From contig CBDVEQ010000012.1 in the NCBI GenBank assembly GCA_965373045.1, positions 1 to 23,981 of the forward strand: a stretch of DNA of 23,981 nucleotides. Reading direction: 5' to 3'. Both the position numbers and the translations under genes were made by a program. The stretch is from DAOVDI01 sp965373045. Lineage in GTDB: Bacteria > Acidobacteriota > Aminicenantia > Aminicenantales > Aminicenantaceae. Each line of letters opens with the position of its first letter. Position 1 is the first letter of the stretch. The notes beneath the pieces were generated by a model that made no database searches, was not told the origin of the DNA, and saw nothing but the letters and a program-made list of their open reading frames with translations. Positions 1 through 9,500 of the stretch are shown piece by piece.

Positions 1-187
1 CTTTTCCTGATCTTGTTTTATTTCCCTCAATTTTATTGTTATTAAATATAATTTGTTAACAGCAATATTTATGCCATGTGGATTTTGGCCTGATTTTCTT
101 GCATATCTGCAAAATTCGTTTACATAAGTGTAAACAATTCTTAGTGCGGGATAGACTTCAGCAGGAATTCAGTATGAATAGATCAGA

Positions 188-3100
188 TCAAATCATTTTG
201 TCGAGGGCAGTCAGCTTCTGGGTGAGGCGTTTGGCTGAGATAGGAAAAGGAGTTTTGAGCTCCGGAGCAAAAAGAGAAACTCTGAATTCCTGGATCATCC
301 AGTAAAACTCCCGTATGGCGGCCTTTTTTTCTATGGAGGTTTCGGGAGATATGCTTTCCCCCAGTTTTTTCACTCTGTCATAAAAGTGTTCGACCTGAGC
401 GGCTTTCTGCCGGTCCTTTTCAGGATTGTTCCGGCCCCGCTCCACCCGCATCTTCATAGCTTCTAGATAGCGGGGGAGGTGCTTCAGTCTGTCCAGGCTG
501 TATTTTTCCGGGAAGTTTTTTGGGATTAGAATATCGAGGTCTTTCCGCACCTGGTTGCAGAGAGCCGAAACCGCCCTGCCGGACTTGCTGATTTTTTCTG
601 CTTCCACAAGAGCTGCGCGTGTCCTCCTGTGGGCATCCAGGATCTTGAGCACTGTTTCACGCAGGATATGGCCCTTTTCAAAAAGAGCAGATCCTAGGGT
701 ATCCGCGTAGGCCAGATATACCTCTCTGCTGCGCAGGTTTTTCTGGAATATCTCCTTTTTGAGGTTTTTATACATCCCTTTTTCAAACGCTGTCTTTCCC
801 CCGAAAAAAAGCGTCTGTGTTTCGTACTCTCCGGGGAGCTTGAGGTATCCACCGGCAAAATCCAGGTCTTTGGCGTATTTTTTGAGCAAAAGCGTCTGGA
901 CTCCCAGTCTATGTGAGTTCAGTGCGTCTTCCTGTCTGTGGAAAAGCCGTACATTCACGCCCTCTTCGTCAGGTTCCAGTCCGGGGTAGGCGTCTGCCAG
1001 CACTCCGACCGGGATGTGCTCCGGCAGGGGCCCAAAGTCCCAACTCTTAAGACCGGTACGCTCCCATTTATTCCGGGTCTTGATCCATGCGTCCGAATCT
1101 TTGGAAACAGAGACTTCTCTCCCGGTCCTGACCAGTTCTCCCAGATCTCGACCCGCTTTTAGTTCCTTCCCCTTGGAATCCGTAAGAGCCAGCCGCATCT
1201 TCAGGTGTTTCGGGATCTCCACCTGCGCCCACTCCGATGCCGGGATTTTCACCTGAAACCGTTTCCGGATAAAATCAGTCAGAGCGTTGGGAAGGGCTCT
1301 GTCGGATCGTTTGATCTCTTCCGCAATGATATCCGCTTTTTCAGCAGCAGGTACAAGCTGTTTTCTGTAACGTTTAGGAAGCCCCTTGATCATGGCTGTG
1401 ATCCTTTCCTTGAAAAGACCGGGAACACTCCAGTCCAGGGATTCCTCCGGGACATTTGAGATCAAGCGGGCCGGGATCTTTAAAGTAACTCCGTCCTTTT
1501 CCTCTCCGGGGGCGAATGTGTAGGAGGCCTCGACCTGCATGTCTCCTATATTGATCTCATCCGGAAAAAGTGCCAGTTCCTCTTCCCCGGGTAAAGAGCG
1601 GATGAGCTGCTTTTCCGCAAGTTTCAGGAAATCGTCGCCACCACTCAGCTTGATCTTGCGTTCCAGACTGCGGGTGTCGGATATCCCTTCCAGGCGGGTG
1701 GAATAAAAGTCTGCAATAACCTCCTCGCTGACCAGGATGTCCCGCCGCCTCAGTTTGTTTTCCATAATGGACAGTTTTTTGAACAGGTTCCGGTTGTGAT
1801 CGATAAATTTCATGGGATTTTGGGTTTGGCCTTCCACAAGTGCGGATCGGATGAAAATCCTGTGGGCGTGCTTGGGATTGATGGGGTGGTAGGATACGCG
1901 GCGTCCGGATACGATCTCCAACCCATAGAGAGTCACCTGCTCGTCGGCAACGACTTCTCCCCGCTTTTTATCCCAGCGCGGATTTGAATGGCTGTACTTA
2001 TTAAGGCCTTTTCCCAGAGATTCAAGCCATTTGACGTCGATCTTTGCCGTTGTTCTTGCGAACAACCGGGATGTTAAAACCATTTCTGCGGCCACGATCC
2101 AGGGCGAAGTTTTATTAAAAAGCGTGGAACCGGGGAAGATCATGACTTCCCTGTCTTTGGGCGCAGTGTAGATCTTGTTTTGTTTGTTGACCGCTATATT
2201 GGACAGATACCCGCTCAGTATGGAGCGGTGGATACCGGCATAAAGGTTCTTTGACTTTTTCTTCGCTGCTTCACTGCCGACGGAAATACGGAGTTCTGTC
2301 ATGATCATCATGATCTGCTCATGGATATAGGCCCATTCTCTCATCCGTGGGAAAGAGAGAAAATGCTCCTTACAGAATCTCCTTTTTTTGCTCTGTGAGG
2401 TGAGCTTTTCCCATTTACTGTTATATTTGTTCCAGATGTTGAGCAGGGTGATAAAATCTGAGTCCGGATCCTTAAAGGGAGCATGCATCTGGTCGGCCTG
2501 GGATTCCTTTTCCGGCGGCCTTTCCCTGGGATCCCGGGTGCTGAGCGCGGATGCAATGATCGCAACTTCATGGATACAGCCTTCATTGCGGGCCTCGATC
2601 AACATGCGAGAGATGCGCGGGTCCAGGGGCATCCTGGCCATCAACCGTCCCTTGGAGGTAAGCTTGTAGTCCTGTCCTTTCCGTTCGAGAGCACCAAGTT
2701 CGAGAAGAGTGTCGTAGCCGTCTTTGATATGTTTGGGAAGAGGTCTGTCCAAAAAAGGGAAAAAGGCTGGATGGCCCAACTGCATGGCGGTCATGCGCAG
2801 GATTACTTCGGCCAGATTGGAGCGCAGGATCTCAGGTATAGTGAAACGGGTGCGGGAGGAAAAGTCATCCCCGGAGTAGAGCCGGATGCAGTAACCTGCC
2901 TTTAAACGGCCGCAGCGGCCTTTTCTCTGGTCGGCGCTGGCCTGGGAGATAGGGCTGATGGGTAGACTGTTGATACGCGTTCCGGCCAGGTAGCGGGATA
3001 TGCGGGCCAGGCCCGTGTCAATAACATATTTTATGCCGGGGATGGTCAGAGAAGTTTCCGCGACATTGGTGGCTACCACGATTTTGGGCCCTTTGACCGA

Positions 3101-4141
3101 ATAAACTCGCCCCTGCCGGGTGCCGGGAAGCCTGGCAAAGAGGGGGAGGACAGTGACTGCCGGGTATTTACGGCCCTCCAGCTTTCGGCATGTTTCCAGG
3201 ATATCCTGCTCCGTCGGCATGAAGATGAGGATGTCCCCCGGAGGTTTTTGAAGCCTCAGTGAATGAACGGCTTTGACTGCTTCTGTGACGTAATCCTGGT
3301 CTTCAGCCTTCTCAGTTCCAAAGCCCGGGGAGCAATATTCCACTTCGACCGGATACAGCTTGCCGCCTGCTTCGATTACAGGGGCGCTGTTAAAAGCCCT
3401 GGAGAATTTCTCTGTGTCCAGCGTGGCAGATGTAATAATGAGCTTCAATTCAGGGCGTGAGACAAGCAAGGACCGGGCGATTCCGAGCAGGAAATCTATG
3501 TTAAGGCTGCGTTCGTGGGCTTCGTCGATGATCAGGGTGTCGTATTCATAAAGCAGTGGGTCGGCCTGGGTTTCTGCTAGGAGCATGCCATCAGTAAGGA
3601 TCTTGATATAGGCGCTGTGAGGAGTTCTGTCCTTAAAGCGGATCTTGTACCCGACTGAGCGGCCGAGGTTTTCTCCCATCTCCTCAGCTATACGTTTGGC
3701 GATCGTAGTGGCTGCTATCCTGCGGGGCTGGGTGCATGCGATCTGACCGTATATCCCAAGGCCAGCCATGATGCACATTTTGGGGATCTGGGTGCTCTTT
3801 CCGCATCCGGTTTCACCGGAGATGATGATAACCTGGTTTTCTTTGATGGCGCGGATGATCTCCCGGCTTTTAGAGGTGATAGGAAGCTCTTCAGGAAAAC
3901 TGACTGCAGGTTTGTTCCGAAGGCGGGCCTGGCGCTTGTAAACAGAATCCTGGAGGCGTTTTTCCAATGCGGTGAACTGATGTTGAAGCTTTTTCAGGCT
4001 GACTCCTCCCCGGTTCATCCGGTTAAGCTCCTGCAGCTGCTTCCGGACAATAGACTGGTCTTTCAGCATAGCCCGGGGCATGAGAGACCGGATGTTATTT
4101 TGGAGTCTGGTTTGTATCATCACCTCGTTTTTCTCGTTCAT
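188..4141 (-). CDS. hrpA: ATP-dependent RNA helicase HrpA (DEAH-box), full length
   Basis: A 1317-residue DEAH-box RNA helicase, close to the roughly 1300 residues of E. coli HrpA. Motifs seen in order: Walker A GETGCGKST at residues 109-117, TQPRR near 138-142, DEAH at 206-209, SAT at 238-240, then a TNVAETSLTIPG block and the motif VI QRKGRCGR. The HA2/OB-fold region and a long C-terminal half typical of HrpA (DUF3418 type) follow, so the protein is not a shorter HrpB or DEAD-box enzyme. The family unwinds RNA with ATP in the cytoplasm and has been linked to mRNA processing and translation in E. coli. The ATG at 4141 has only a weak purine-rich stretch upstream. A second ATG seven codons in has GAGGTG too close to serve it, so I keep the outer start. 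The gene stands alone, divergent from the aminotransferase gene. Confidence 0.96.
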   Translation of the reverse strand: MNEKNEVMIQTRLQNNIRSLMPRAMLKDQSIVRKQLQELNRMNRGGVSLKKLQHQFTALEKRLQDSVYKRQARLRNKPAVSFPEELPITSKSREIIRAIKENQVIIISGETGCGKSTQIPKMCIMAGLGIYGQIACTQPRRIAATTIAKRIAEEMGENLGRSVGYKIRFKDRTPHSAYIKILTDGMLLAETQADPLLYEYDTLIIDEAHERSLNIDFLLGIARSLLVSRPELKLIITSATLDTEKFSRAFNSAPVIEAGGKLYPVEVEYCSPGFGTEKAEDQDYVTEAVKAVHSLRLQKPPGDILIFMPTEQDILETCRKLEGRKYPAVTVLPLFARLPGTRQGRVYSVKGPKIVVATNVAETSLTIPGIKYVIDTGLARISRYLAGTRINSLPISPISQASADQRKGRCGRLKAGYCIRLYSGDDFSSRTRFTIPEILRSNLAEVILRMTAMQLGHPAFFPFLDRPLPKHIKDGYDTLLELGALERKGQDYKLTSKGRLMARMPLDPRISRMLIEARNEGCIHEVAIIASALSTRDPRERPPEKESQADQMHAPFKDPDSDFITLLNIWNKYNSKWEKLTSQSKKRRFCKEHFLSFPRMREWAYIHEQIMMIMTELRISVGSEAAKKKSKNLYAGIHRSILSGYLSNIAVNKQNKIYTAPKDREVMIFPGSTLFNKTSPWIVAAEMVLTSRLFARTTAKIDVKWLESLGKGLNKYSHSNPRWDKKRGEVVADEQVTLYGLEIVSGRRVSYHPINPKHAHRIFIRSALVEGQTQNPMKFIDHNRNLFKKLSIMENKLRRRDILVSEEVIADFYSTRLEGISDTRSLERKIKLSGGDDFLKLAEKQLIRSLPGEEELALFPDEINIGDMQVEASYTFAPGEEKDGVTLKIPARLISNVPEESLDWSVPGLFKERITAMIKGLPKRYRKQLVPAAEKADIIAEEIKRSDRALPNALTDFIRKRFQVKIPASEWAQVEIPKHLKMRLALTDSKGKELKAGRDLGELVRTGREVSVSKDSDAWIKTRNKWERTGLKSWDFGPLPEHIPVGVLADAYPGLEPDEEGVNVRLFHRQEDALNSHRLGVQTLLLKKYAKDLDFAGGYLKLPGEYETQTLFFGGKTAFEKGMYKNLKKEIFQKNLRSREVYLAYADTLGSALFEKGHILRETVLKILDAHRRTRAALVEAEKISKSGRAVSALCNQVRKDLDILIPKNFPEKYSLDRLKHLPRYLEAMKMRVERGRNNPEKDRQKAAQVEHFYDRVKKLGESISPETSIEKKAAIREFYWMIQEFRVSLFAPELKTPFPISAKRLTQKLTALDKMI

Positions 4142-4155
4142 CTCGTACTCTTGTC

Positions 4156-4175
4156 ATTCCCGTGTAAACGGGAAT
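4156..4175. repeat. dRS3-like palindromic element ATTCCC-N8-GGGAAT
   Basis: ATTCCCG (4156-4162), a 6-base loop TGTAAA, then CGGGAAT (4169-4175): a perfect 7-bp inverted repeat. Read as ATTCCC-N8-GGGAAT it has exactly the form of the dRS3 repeat known from Neisseria. Variants flanked by GTC and CCAG, as here, are scattered through many bacterial genomes. It lies 14 bases ahead of the hrpA start codon and inside the inferred hrpA leader, so it could also act as an RNA hairpin. Only this copy was noticed in the window. Confidence 0.6.
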
Positions 4176-4201
4176 CCAGCTCTTTGAGTTCATTAAGTTA
4201 A

Positions 4202-4230
4202 ATTTTATAAAAATAACCCAAAGAACACAA
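4202..4230 (-). promoter_or_regulatory. Probable promoter of hrpA
   Basis: On the minus strand, TTGTGT (4225-4230) is followed after exactly 17 bases by TAAAAT (4202-4207). This gives a 3/6 -35 match and a 5/6 -10 match to the sigma70 consensus. Transcription would begin near 4195, leaving a leader of about 55 bases before the hrpA start at 4141. That leader contains the palindrome at 4156-4175. Assigned by inspection only. Confidence 0.5.
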
Positions 4231-4282
4231 CGAACTCATAGAACCCACTAAACTCTTATCTCTTTTCTTTTCACTCGAACCT

Positions 4283-4311
4283 TTGACCCGTGAATAATCC
4301 AGGATTTTATT
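4283..4311 (+). promoter_or_regulatory. Possible promoter of the aminotransferase gene
   Basis: TTGACC (4283-4288), a 17-base spacer, then TTTATT (4306-4311). The -35 match is good (5/6) and the -10 match weaker (4/6). A transcript would start near 4318, about 50 bases before the ATG at 4369. No operator-like dyad is obvious here. Confidence 0.35.
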
Positions 4312-4368
4312 TGAATTAAGATCTGATTTCAGATAAATTTAATGAAGTAGTTAAAGGAGTGAATAATA

Positions 4369-5541
4369 ATGAAAAATAAGTCTCTGGCTTCAAAACGTGT
4401 CATACAGATCCCAAAATCCGCGATCCATGAAATGACCCGGTTGTCTAAAGAGGTGGAGGATGTATCCTTCCTCTCCTGGGCCAAACCCACATCGGGCGCC
4501 CCTCCTCATATCGGGGAAGCGGCGATCGACGCTATAAAAAAGGGTTTGGTTGACGGCTACTCAGTTAGCCTCGGGCTTCCGGAACTGCGTCAGGAGATCG
4601 TGAAAAAGCTGGCCAGGGACAACGGCATTGAAGCCCATCCCTCCCAGATCATCGTCACGGTAGGCGCTATTGAAGGGATCGCCGCGGCGATCCTGGCGGT
4701 CATCGATCCCGGTGATGAGGTCATTTTGCCCTCGCCGACCTATTCTACCCATGTCAATCAGATACAGCTCGCGTCCGGTCGGCCGGTTTTTGTTTCCACG
4801 ATCGAGGAGGAAGGATTTATCCTGGATATCGAAGGGATCCGGAAAGCAGTCACGTCAAAAACAAAAGCGATTATATACTGCTCCCCAAGCAATCCCACAG
4901 GCGCTGTCTTCAGCGAACAGCAGCTCCGGCAGCTTGCAGAGATCGCACTGGAACACGATCTGATCGTCATCACAGATGAAGCTTACGAGTACTTCACCTT
5001 TGATGGGCATAAACATTTCAGCATGGCCTGCATTCCAGAGATGAAAAAGAATGTTGTGAGCTGTTTTACGTTCACCAAAACATATGCAATGACTGGCTGG
5101 AGAATAGGTTACCTCCATGCAGACGAGGATTTGATTCCCCAGATCAACAAGGTACACATTCCCTTTTCAATCTGTGTGCCTGTTGTTTCCCAATATGCGG
5201 CCCTGGCTGCCCTGAGAGAGTCACAGGACTGCGTTAAGGATTTCCGGCAGAAATATTTCTCTGCCCGGAATCTGATGTGCGAGCGTCTGGACCATCTTGA
5301 CTCGGTGTTCGAATATCAAAGACCTGGTGGTTCCTATCTGATGTTCCCCAGGATCCGGTTGGACGAAGGCAAAAATTCCCAGGCATTCTGTGTGGATCTG
5401 TTGAGGAAGGCACGGGTCTCCACCACGCCCGGTGTGGATTTCGGCCCGACCGGTGAGCAGCACCTGAGACTGTCCTTTTGCGTTGAGGACGATATGATCA
5501 ATACCGCATTTGACAGAATGGAGAAATATTTCAGTTCGTAA
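4369..5541 (+). CDS. Pyridoxal-phosphate aminotransferase, class I/II (aspartate/aromatic type)
   Basis: A 390-residue fold-type I aminotransferase of normal family length. Visible motifs: the N-terminal substrate-region GYSVSLGLPELR near 63-74, SNPTGA at 174-179 (cofactor and substrate binding), TDEAYEYFTFDG at 202-213 with the Asp that pairs with the pyridine nitrogen, and FTKTYAMTGWRIGY around 235-248, where Lys237 should form the internal aldimine. The Arg in HLRLSF near the C-terminus probably binds the substrate carboxylate. The reaction is amino-group transfer between an amino acid and a 2-oxo acid in the cytoplasm. The amino acid used cannot be read from the sequence. The start is supported by AAAGGAG at 4353-4359, nine bases before the ATG. 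Together with the glutamate dehydrogenase further right it fits an amino-acid-using metabolism, although the two are not linked in one operon. Confidence 0.92.
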   Translation: MKNKSLASKRVIQIPKSAIHEMTRLSKEVEDVSFLSWAKPTSGAPPHIGEAAIDAIKKGLVDGYSVSLGLPELRQEIVKKLARDNGIEAHPSQIIVTVGAIEGIAAAILAVIDPGDEVILPSPTYSTHVNQIQLASGRPVFVSTIEEEGFILDIEGIRKAVTSKTKAIIYCSPSNPTGAVFSEQQLRQLAEIALEHDLIVITDEAYEYFTFDGHKHFSMACIPEMKKNVVSCFTFTKTYAMTGWRIGYLHADEDLIPQINKVHIPFSICVPVVSQYAALAALRESQDCVKDFRQKYFSARNLMCERLDHLDSVFEYQRPGGSYLMFPRIRLDEGKNSQAFCVDLLRKARVSTTPGVDFGPTGEQHLRLSFCVEDDMINTAFDRMEKYFSS

Positions 5542-5614
5542 CAGGCTGCTGAGGCTTTACTAATCAGGTTAAAAAGCCCATACTTGTAATCCCGAACGAG
5601 ATTGGTGAATATAC

Positions 5615-5643
5615 TTGCCATTGATATTTCTTCACTATATAAT
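5615..5643 (+). promoter_or_regulatory. Promoter of the redox operon
   Basis: TTGCCA (5615-5620), an exact 17-base spacer, then a consensus TATAAT (5638-5643). This is the best sigma70-type promoter in the window. Transcription would begin near 5650, about 50 bases ahead of the ATG at 5701. It sits in the 159-base gap between the aminotransferase stop and the first redox gene, so the redox genes most likely have their own transcript. Confidence 0.7.
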
Positions 5644-5700
5644 GTAGCCTTTGCAATGGATAAAAAAGCAAATATTGACTGAAAATGGGTGAGAAAATCC

Positions 5701-6549
5701 ATGGAAAAGGAAACAATTAAAAGTATTGTAGAAAACCATGAAGGGAATAAGGGAGGACTTATTTCCATCCTAGAGGATATTCAGAAAAAATATGGTTACC
5801 TCTCTGAAGATTCCCTGCGGACCGTCTCTAAGGAGACCGGTTCATCCCTTGTTGATATTTATGGGATCGCCACCTTTTATGGATCTTTCAGTCTGAAACC
5901 CCGGGGCAAGCATCTTGTCTCTGCTTGCCTTGGAACAGCCTGCCATGTAAGGGGAGGACCGAGAATTGCTGCGGAATTCGAAAACGTTCTTGGGATCTGC
6001 GCAGGAGAAACCACAAAAAATAAGGAGTTTTCCCTAGAGACGGTAAACTGTCTTGGCGCCTGTGCCCTAGGACCTATAGTTGTGGTTGACGGGCATTATT
6101 TTTCCAAAGTAAAAATCTCCGATGTCAAACGGATAATAAAGAAAACCAAAGCCGGATTGGATAAAGTAAGTGGAGATAAAGATGACAATGTGGTCCCGAT
6201 TGAAGTAAGCTGCTCCCACTGCAACCACAGTTTCATGGATCACCAGTGCCATATTGACGGGCATCCTTCCATCCGGGTCACTGTATCATTCGGCCAAAGA
6301 CACGGTTGGCTAAGGCTGTCGTCTCTATACGGCAGCTTTGCCGTTGAGTCTGAGTATGAGATCCCAATGGATATGGAGATAAATTTTTTCTGTCCCCATT
6401 GTCATTCCGAATTGAACAGTCCCTCGCCATGTGTGCTTTGCGGCGCCTCTATGGTGCCGATGATCGTTCGCAGCGGTGGTATGGTGCAGATCTGTTCACG
6501 CCGCGGATGCAAAGGTCATATGCTTGACCTGGATGGAGTTAATTTCTGA
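5701..6549 (+). CDS. NuoE/HydC-like [2Fe-2S] subunit with a C-terminal zinc-ribbon-like extension
   Basis: Residues 1 to about 155 (numbered from the ATG at 5701) match the thioredoxin-like [2Fe-2S] subunit of NADH dehydrogenases and bifurcating hydrogenases. There is an N-terminal helical domain (GGLISILEDIQKKYGYL, IYGIATFYGSF). The four ligands are CLGTAC (Cys76, Cys81) and CLGAC (Cys117, Cys121). NuoE proteins are usually about 160-170 residues. This one continues for about 110 more residues with cysteine pairs CSHC, CPHC and CVLC and a final CSRRGC, a pattern resembling zinc ribbons. The subunit should pass electrons to or from the NuoF-like partner encoded next. A GTG at 5689 would add four residues. 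I prefer the ATG because GGTGAG at 5688-5693 is well placed as its ribosome-binding site. The function of the tail is unknown. Confidence 0.9.
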   Translation: MEKETIKSIVENHEGNKGGLISILEDIQKKYGYLSEDSLRTVSKETGSSLVDIYGIATFYGSFSLKPRGKHLVSACLGTACHVRGGPRIAAEFENVLGICAGETTKNKEFSLETVNCLGACALGPIVVVDGHYFSKVKISDVKRIIKKTKAGLDKVSGDKDDNVVPIEVSCSHCNHSFMDHQCHIDGHPSIRVTVSFGQRHGWLRLSSLYGSFAVESEYEIPMDMEINFFCPHCHSELNSPSPCVLCGASMVPMIVRSGGMVQICSRRGCKGHMLDLDGVNF

Positions 6550-6593
6550 TTTATAGATAAGCTAAAACCATTTGATCAGAAAAGGATGATGTG

Positions 6594-9500
6594 ATGCATG
6601 CAGAAAAGTTAACATCGATCGATGATTTTAAGTCATTCCATAAAATTCTTATGAGCAGCAGGGATCTCAAGATCCCGACGATTATCATTCCAGCAGGAAC
6701 ATGCGGACAGGCAAGCGGCGCAAATGAACTTATCCGTTCAGCAAAGCGGGAGTTGCTGGCAAAAAATCTTGTAGGCAAGATCAATCTGCGAGTAACCGGT
6801 TGTCATGGCTTTTGCGAAATGGAGCCTTCTGTGCTTATCCTTCCTGACCGGACCTTCTATCCCAGGCTTTCATCAAAGGATATGGCCCGGATCGTTGGCG
6901 CTGTGGCTGAGGGAAAAGTTCTTGAGGACCTGCTTTATGAGGATCCCACGACCAAAAAAAGTCTGCGAAAGCAGGAAGATATCCCTTTCTTCAATATGCA
7001 GACACGGACTATTATGTCCAGGAATGAGCAGGTCGATCCTATTCGCATTTATAACTACATCGAAAATGAGGGATATTTATCTCTAGTTAAAGCCCTTGAA
7101 CGGAACGATCCGAAATGGGTTGTTGACGAGGTCATAGATTCAGGACTGCGCGGGAGGGGAGGCGCCGGTTTTCCCACGGGTCTTAAATGGAAGTTCCTGG
7201 CAAAAAGTTCCAATGGAAGCGGGAAATATATTGTCTGCAACGCAGATGAAGGAGATCCCGGAGCCTATATGGATCGATGCATACTTGAAGGAAATCCCCA
7301 CAGCATCATCGAGGGCATGCTTATCGGGGCATTCGGGACAGGGGCGAACGAGGGTGTGATATATGTGCGCGCCGAATATCCTCTTGCAATCAAGCATTTT
7401 ATCATCGCTCTCCGGCAGGCGCGGGAGCTGGGCCTCTTGGGAAAGGATATTCTGGGGACAGGTTTTGATTTCGACCTGGAAATTGTTAAAGGTGCAGGGG
7501 CCTTTGTGTGCGGAGAAGAAACCGCGTTGATCAGATCCATCGAGGGGAAGATGGGAGAACCTCGTCAGAGACCTCCTTTCCCTGTTGAAAAGGGAATAAA
7601 CAATAAACCCACAAACATCAATAATGTGGAAACATGGGTCAATATTCCAATCATATTTAAATCCGGTGCGAAGGAATTCTTGAAGATAGGCACAAAGAAC
7701 AATTCAGGAACAAAGATATTCAGCCTGGTCGGAAAGATCAAGAATACTGGTCTTGTTGAGGTTCCCATGGGAATTACCTTCCAGGATATAATCTTCAATA
7801 TCGGCGAAGGATCTTCCAGCCGCTCAAAGATAAGAGCGGTTCAAACAGGGGGTCCCTCAGGGGGTTGTATTCCTGTTCGCAAATTCAATCTGCCAATCGA
7901 CTATGACAGCCTGATGGAGGCAGGATCTATTATGGGTTCGGGTGGAATGATTGTCATGGATGAAAACACATGTATGGTAGACGTTGCAAAGTACTTTATG
8001 AGTTTTCTGAAAGATGAGTCCTGTGGGAAATGCTTCACCTGCCGGAAAGGAACGCAGCGTATGTGGGAAATCCTTGACGACATCACAAAGGGAGCCGGAA
8101 CACCGGAGCATCTGGATCTTCTTGAAGAACTTGCCTGTGTTGTTAAGGACACGTCGATGTGTGGACTGGGACAGACAGCCGCGAACCCCATACTATCAAC
8201 TCTTCAATATTTTCGTGAAGAGTATCTGGAGCACATTCTCCACAAACGCTGTTCTGCCGGAGTATGCAAAGAACTCGTAGGGGCGCCCTGCGAAGCGGCA
8301 TGCCCTCTTGGAACCGAAGCATGGCGTTACGTAGCCAACATAGCTTCTGGTGACTATGAAGAGGCCTATAAAGTAATTCGAAAAGCAAATCCATTCCCTT
8401 CCGTCTGCGCAAGAGTATGCAGCCATCCCTGTGAGGAAAAATGCCGAACAGGTACGACAGGGGGAGAGCCGGTGGCAATTCGCGCATTGAAGCGATTTAT
8501 AACTGATCGCATTGATCCTTCTGTTTTCAAACCCTCAAGAATCCAAAACAGTGAAAACAATGCAACCAGAATCGCGGTAATCGGAGCCGGTCCAAGTGGA
8601 CTGACGGCTGCGCATTACCTCTCCTTGAAGGATTACAAAGTTACAGTTTACGACAAGGACGACCGTCCTGGAGGCATGTTAAATTGTGCAATACCAGCTT
8701 ACAGAATACCAAGGGATACTCTTATAAAAGAAATTGAGTCAATCATCGATGATAATATTTCACTAAAGTGCAGTGTTGAATTTGGTGTCGACATCAATCT
8801 TGACGACCTTTATAAGGAGGGATTCAAAGCCATATATTTAGCGATGGGAGCGCACAAAAGCAAACTTCTTAACATTGAAGGCGAAGATCTTGACGGTGTA
8901 TATCCTGCTCTGGAATTCCTCAAGGCTTTTAACCTCCGCGGAGAAAAGCTGGCCAAACGAAGGGTCGGAGTGATAGGTGGAGGGGATTCGGCCATTGATG
9001 CCGCCAGAGTTGCCCTGCGCCAGGAGGAGGTCGAGAGTGTCTCCATCCTTTACAGACGTACCCGGGAGGAGATGCCTGCTCTGCAACACGAGATCGACGC
9101 AGCTATTGAAGAAGGCGCGAAGCTCATCACACTTACATCACCTGTCAGGATATACAAGGAAAACGGTATTCTGGCAGGCATCGAGTGTATACAGAACAAA
9201 CTGGGAGATGTGGACTCCAAAGGCAGAAGAAGCCCCGTTCCTATACCAGGCAGTGAGTACGCCATACCTCTTGATACTCTTATTGTTACGATTGGGGATG
9301 TTCCGGATGTTGATTACATATCTTCCATGGGAGTAAAAGTAAATAAGTGGGGTATGCTGGTTGTAGACAAGGAGACTATGCAAAGCAATATTGAGGGTGT
9401 GTTCGCGGGAGGCGATGTAGTAACCGGACCCAACACAGTCATCGCCGCAATTGCAGATGGGAAAAAAGCTGCTGTAATGATTGACCGTTACCTTCACAAC

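Noticed and set aside
118..135. Inverted repeat GTTTAC-ATAAGT-GTAAAC downstream of hrpA
   Set aside because: It is a perfect 6-bp stem but AT-rich, and on the minus strand it is followed only by GAATTTT. It is too weak to call a terminator or operator. Nothing else was seen in 1-187.
5553..5578. Inverted repeat GGCTTT...AAAGCC after the aminotransferase gene
   Set aside because: The loop is 14 bases and no U-run follows the stem, so it does not qualify as an intrinsic terminator.
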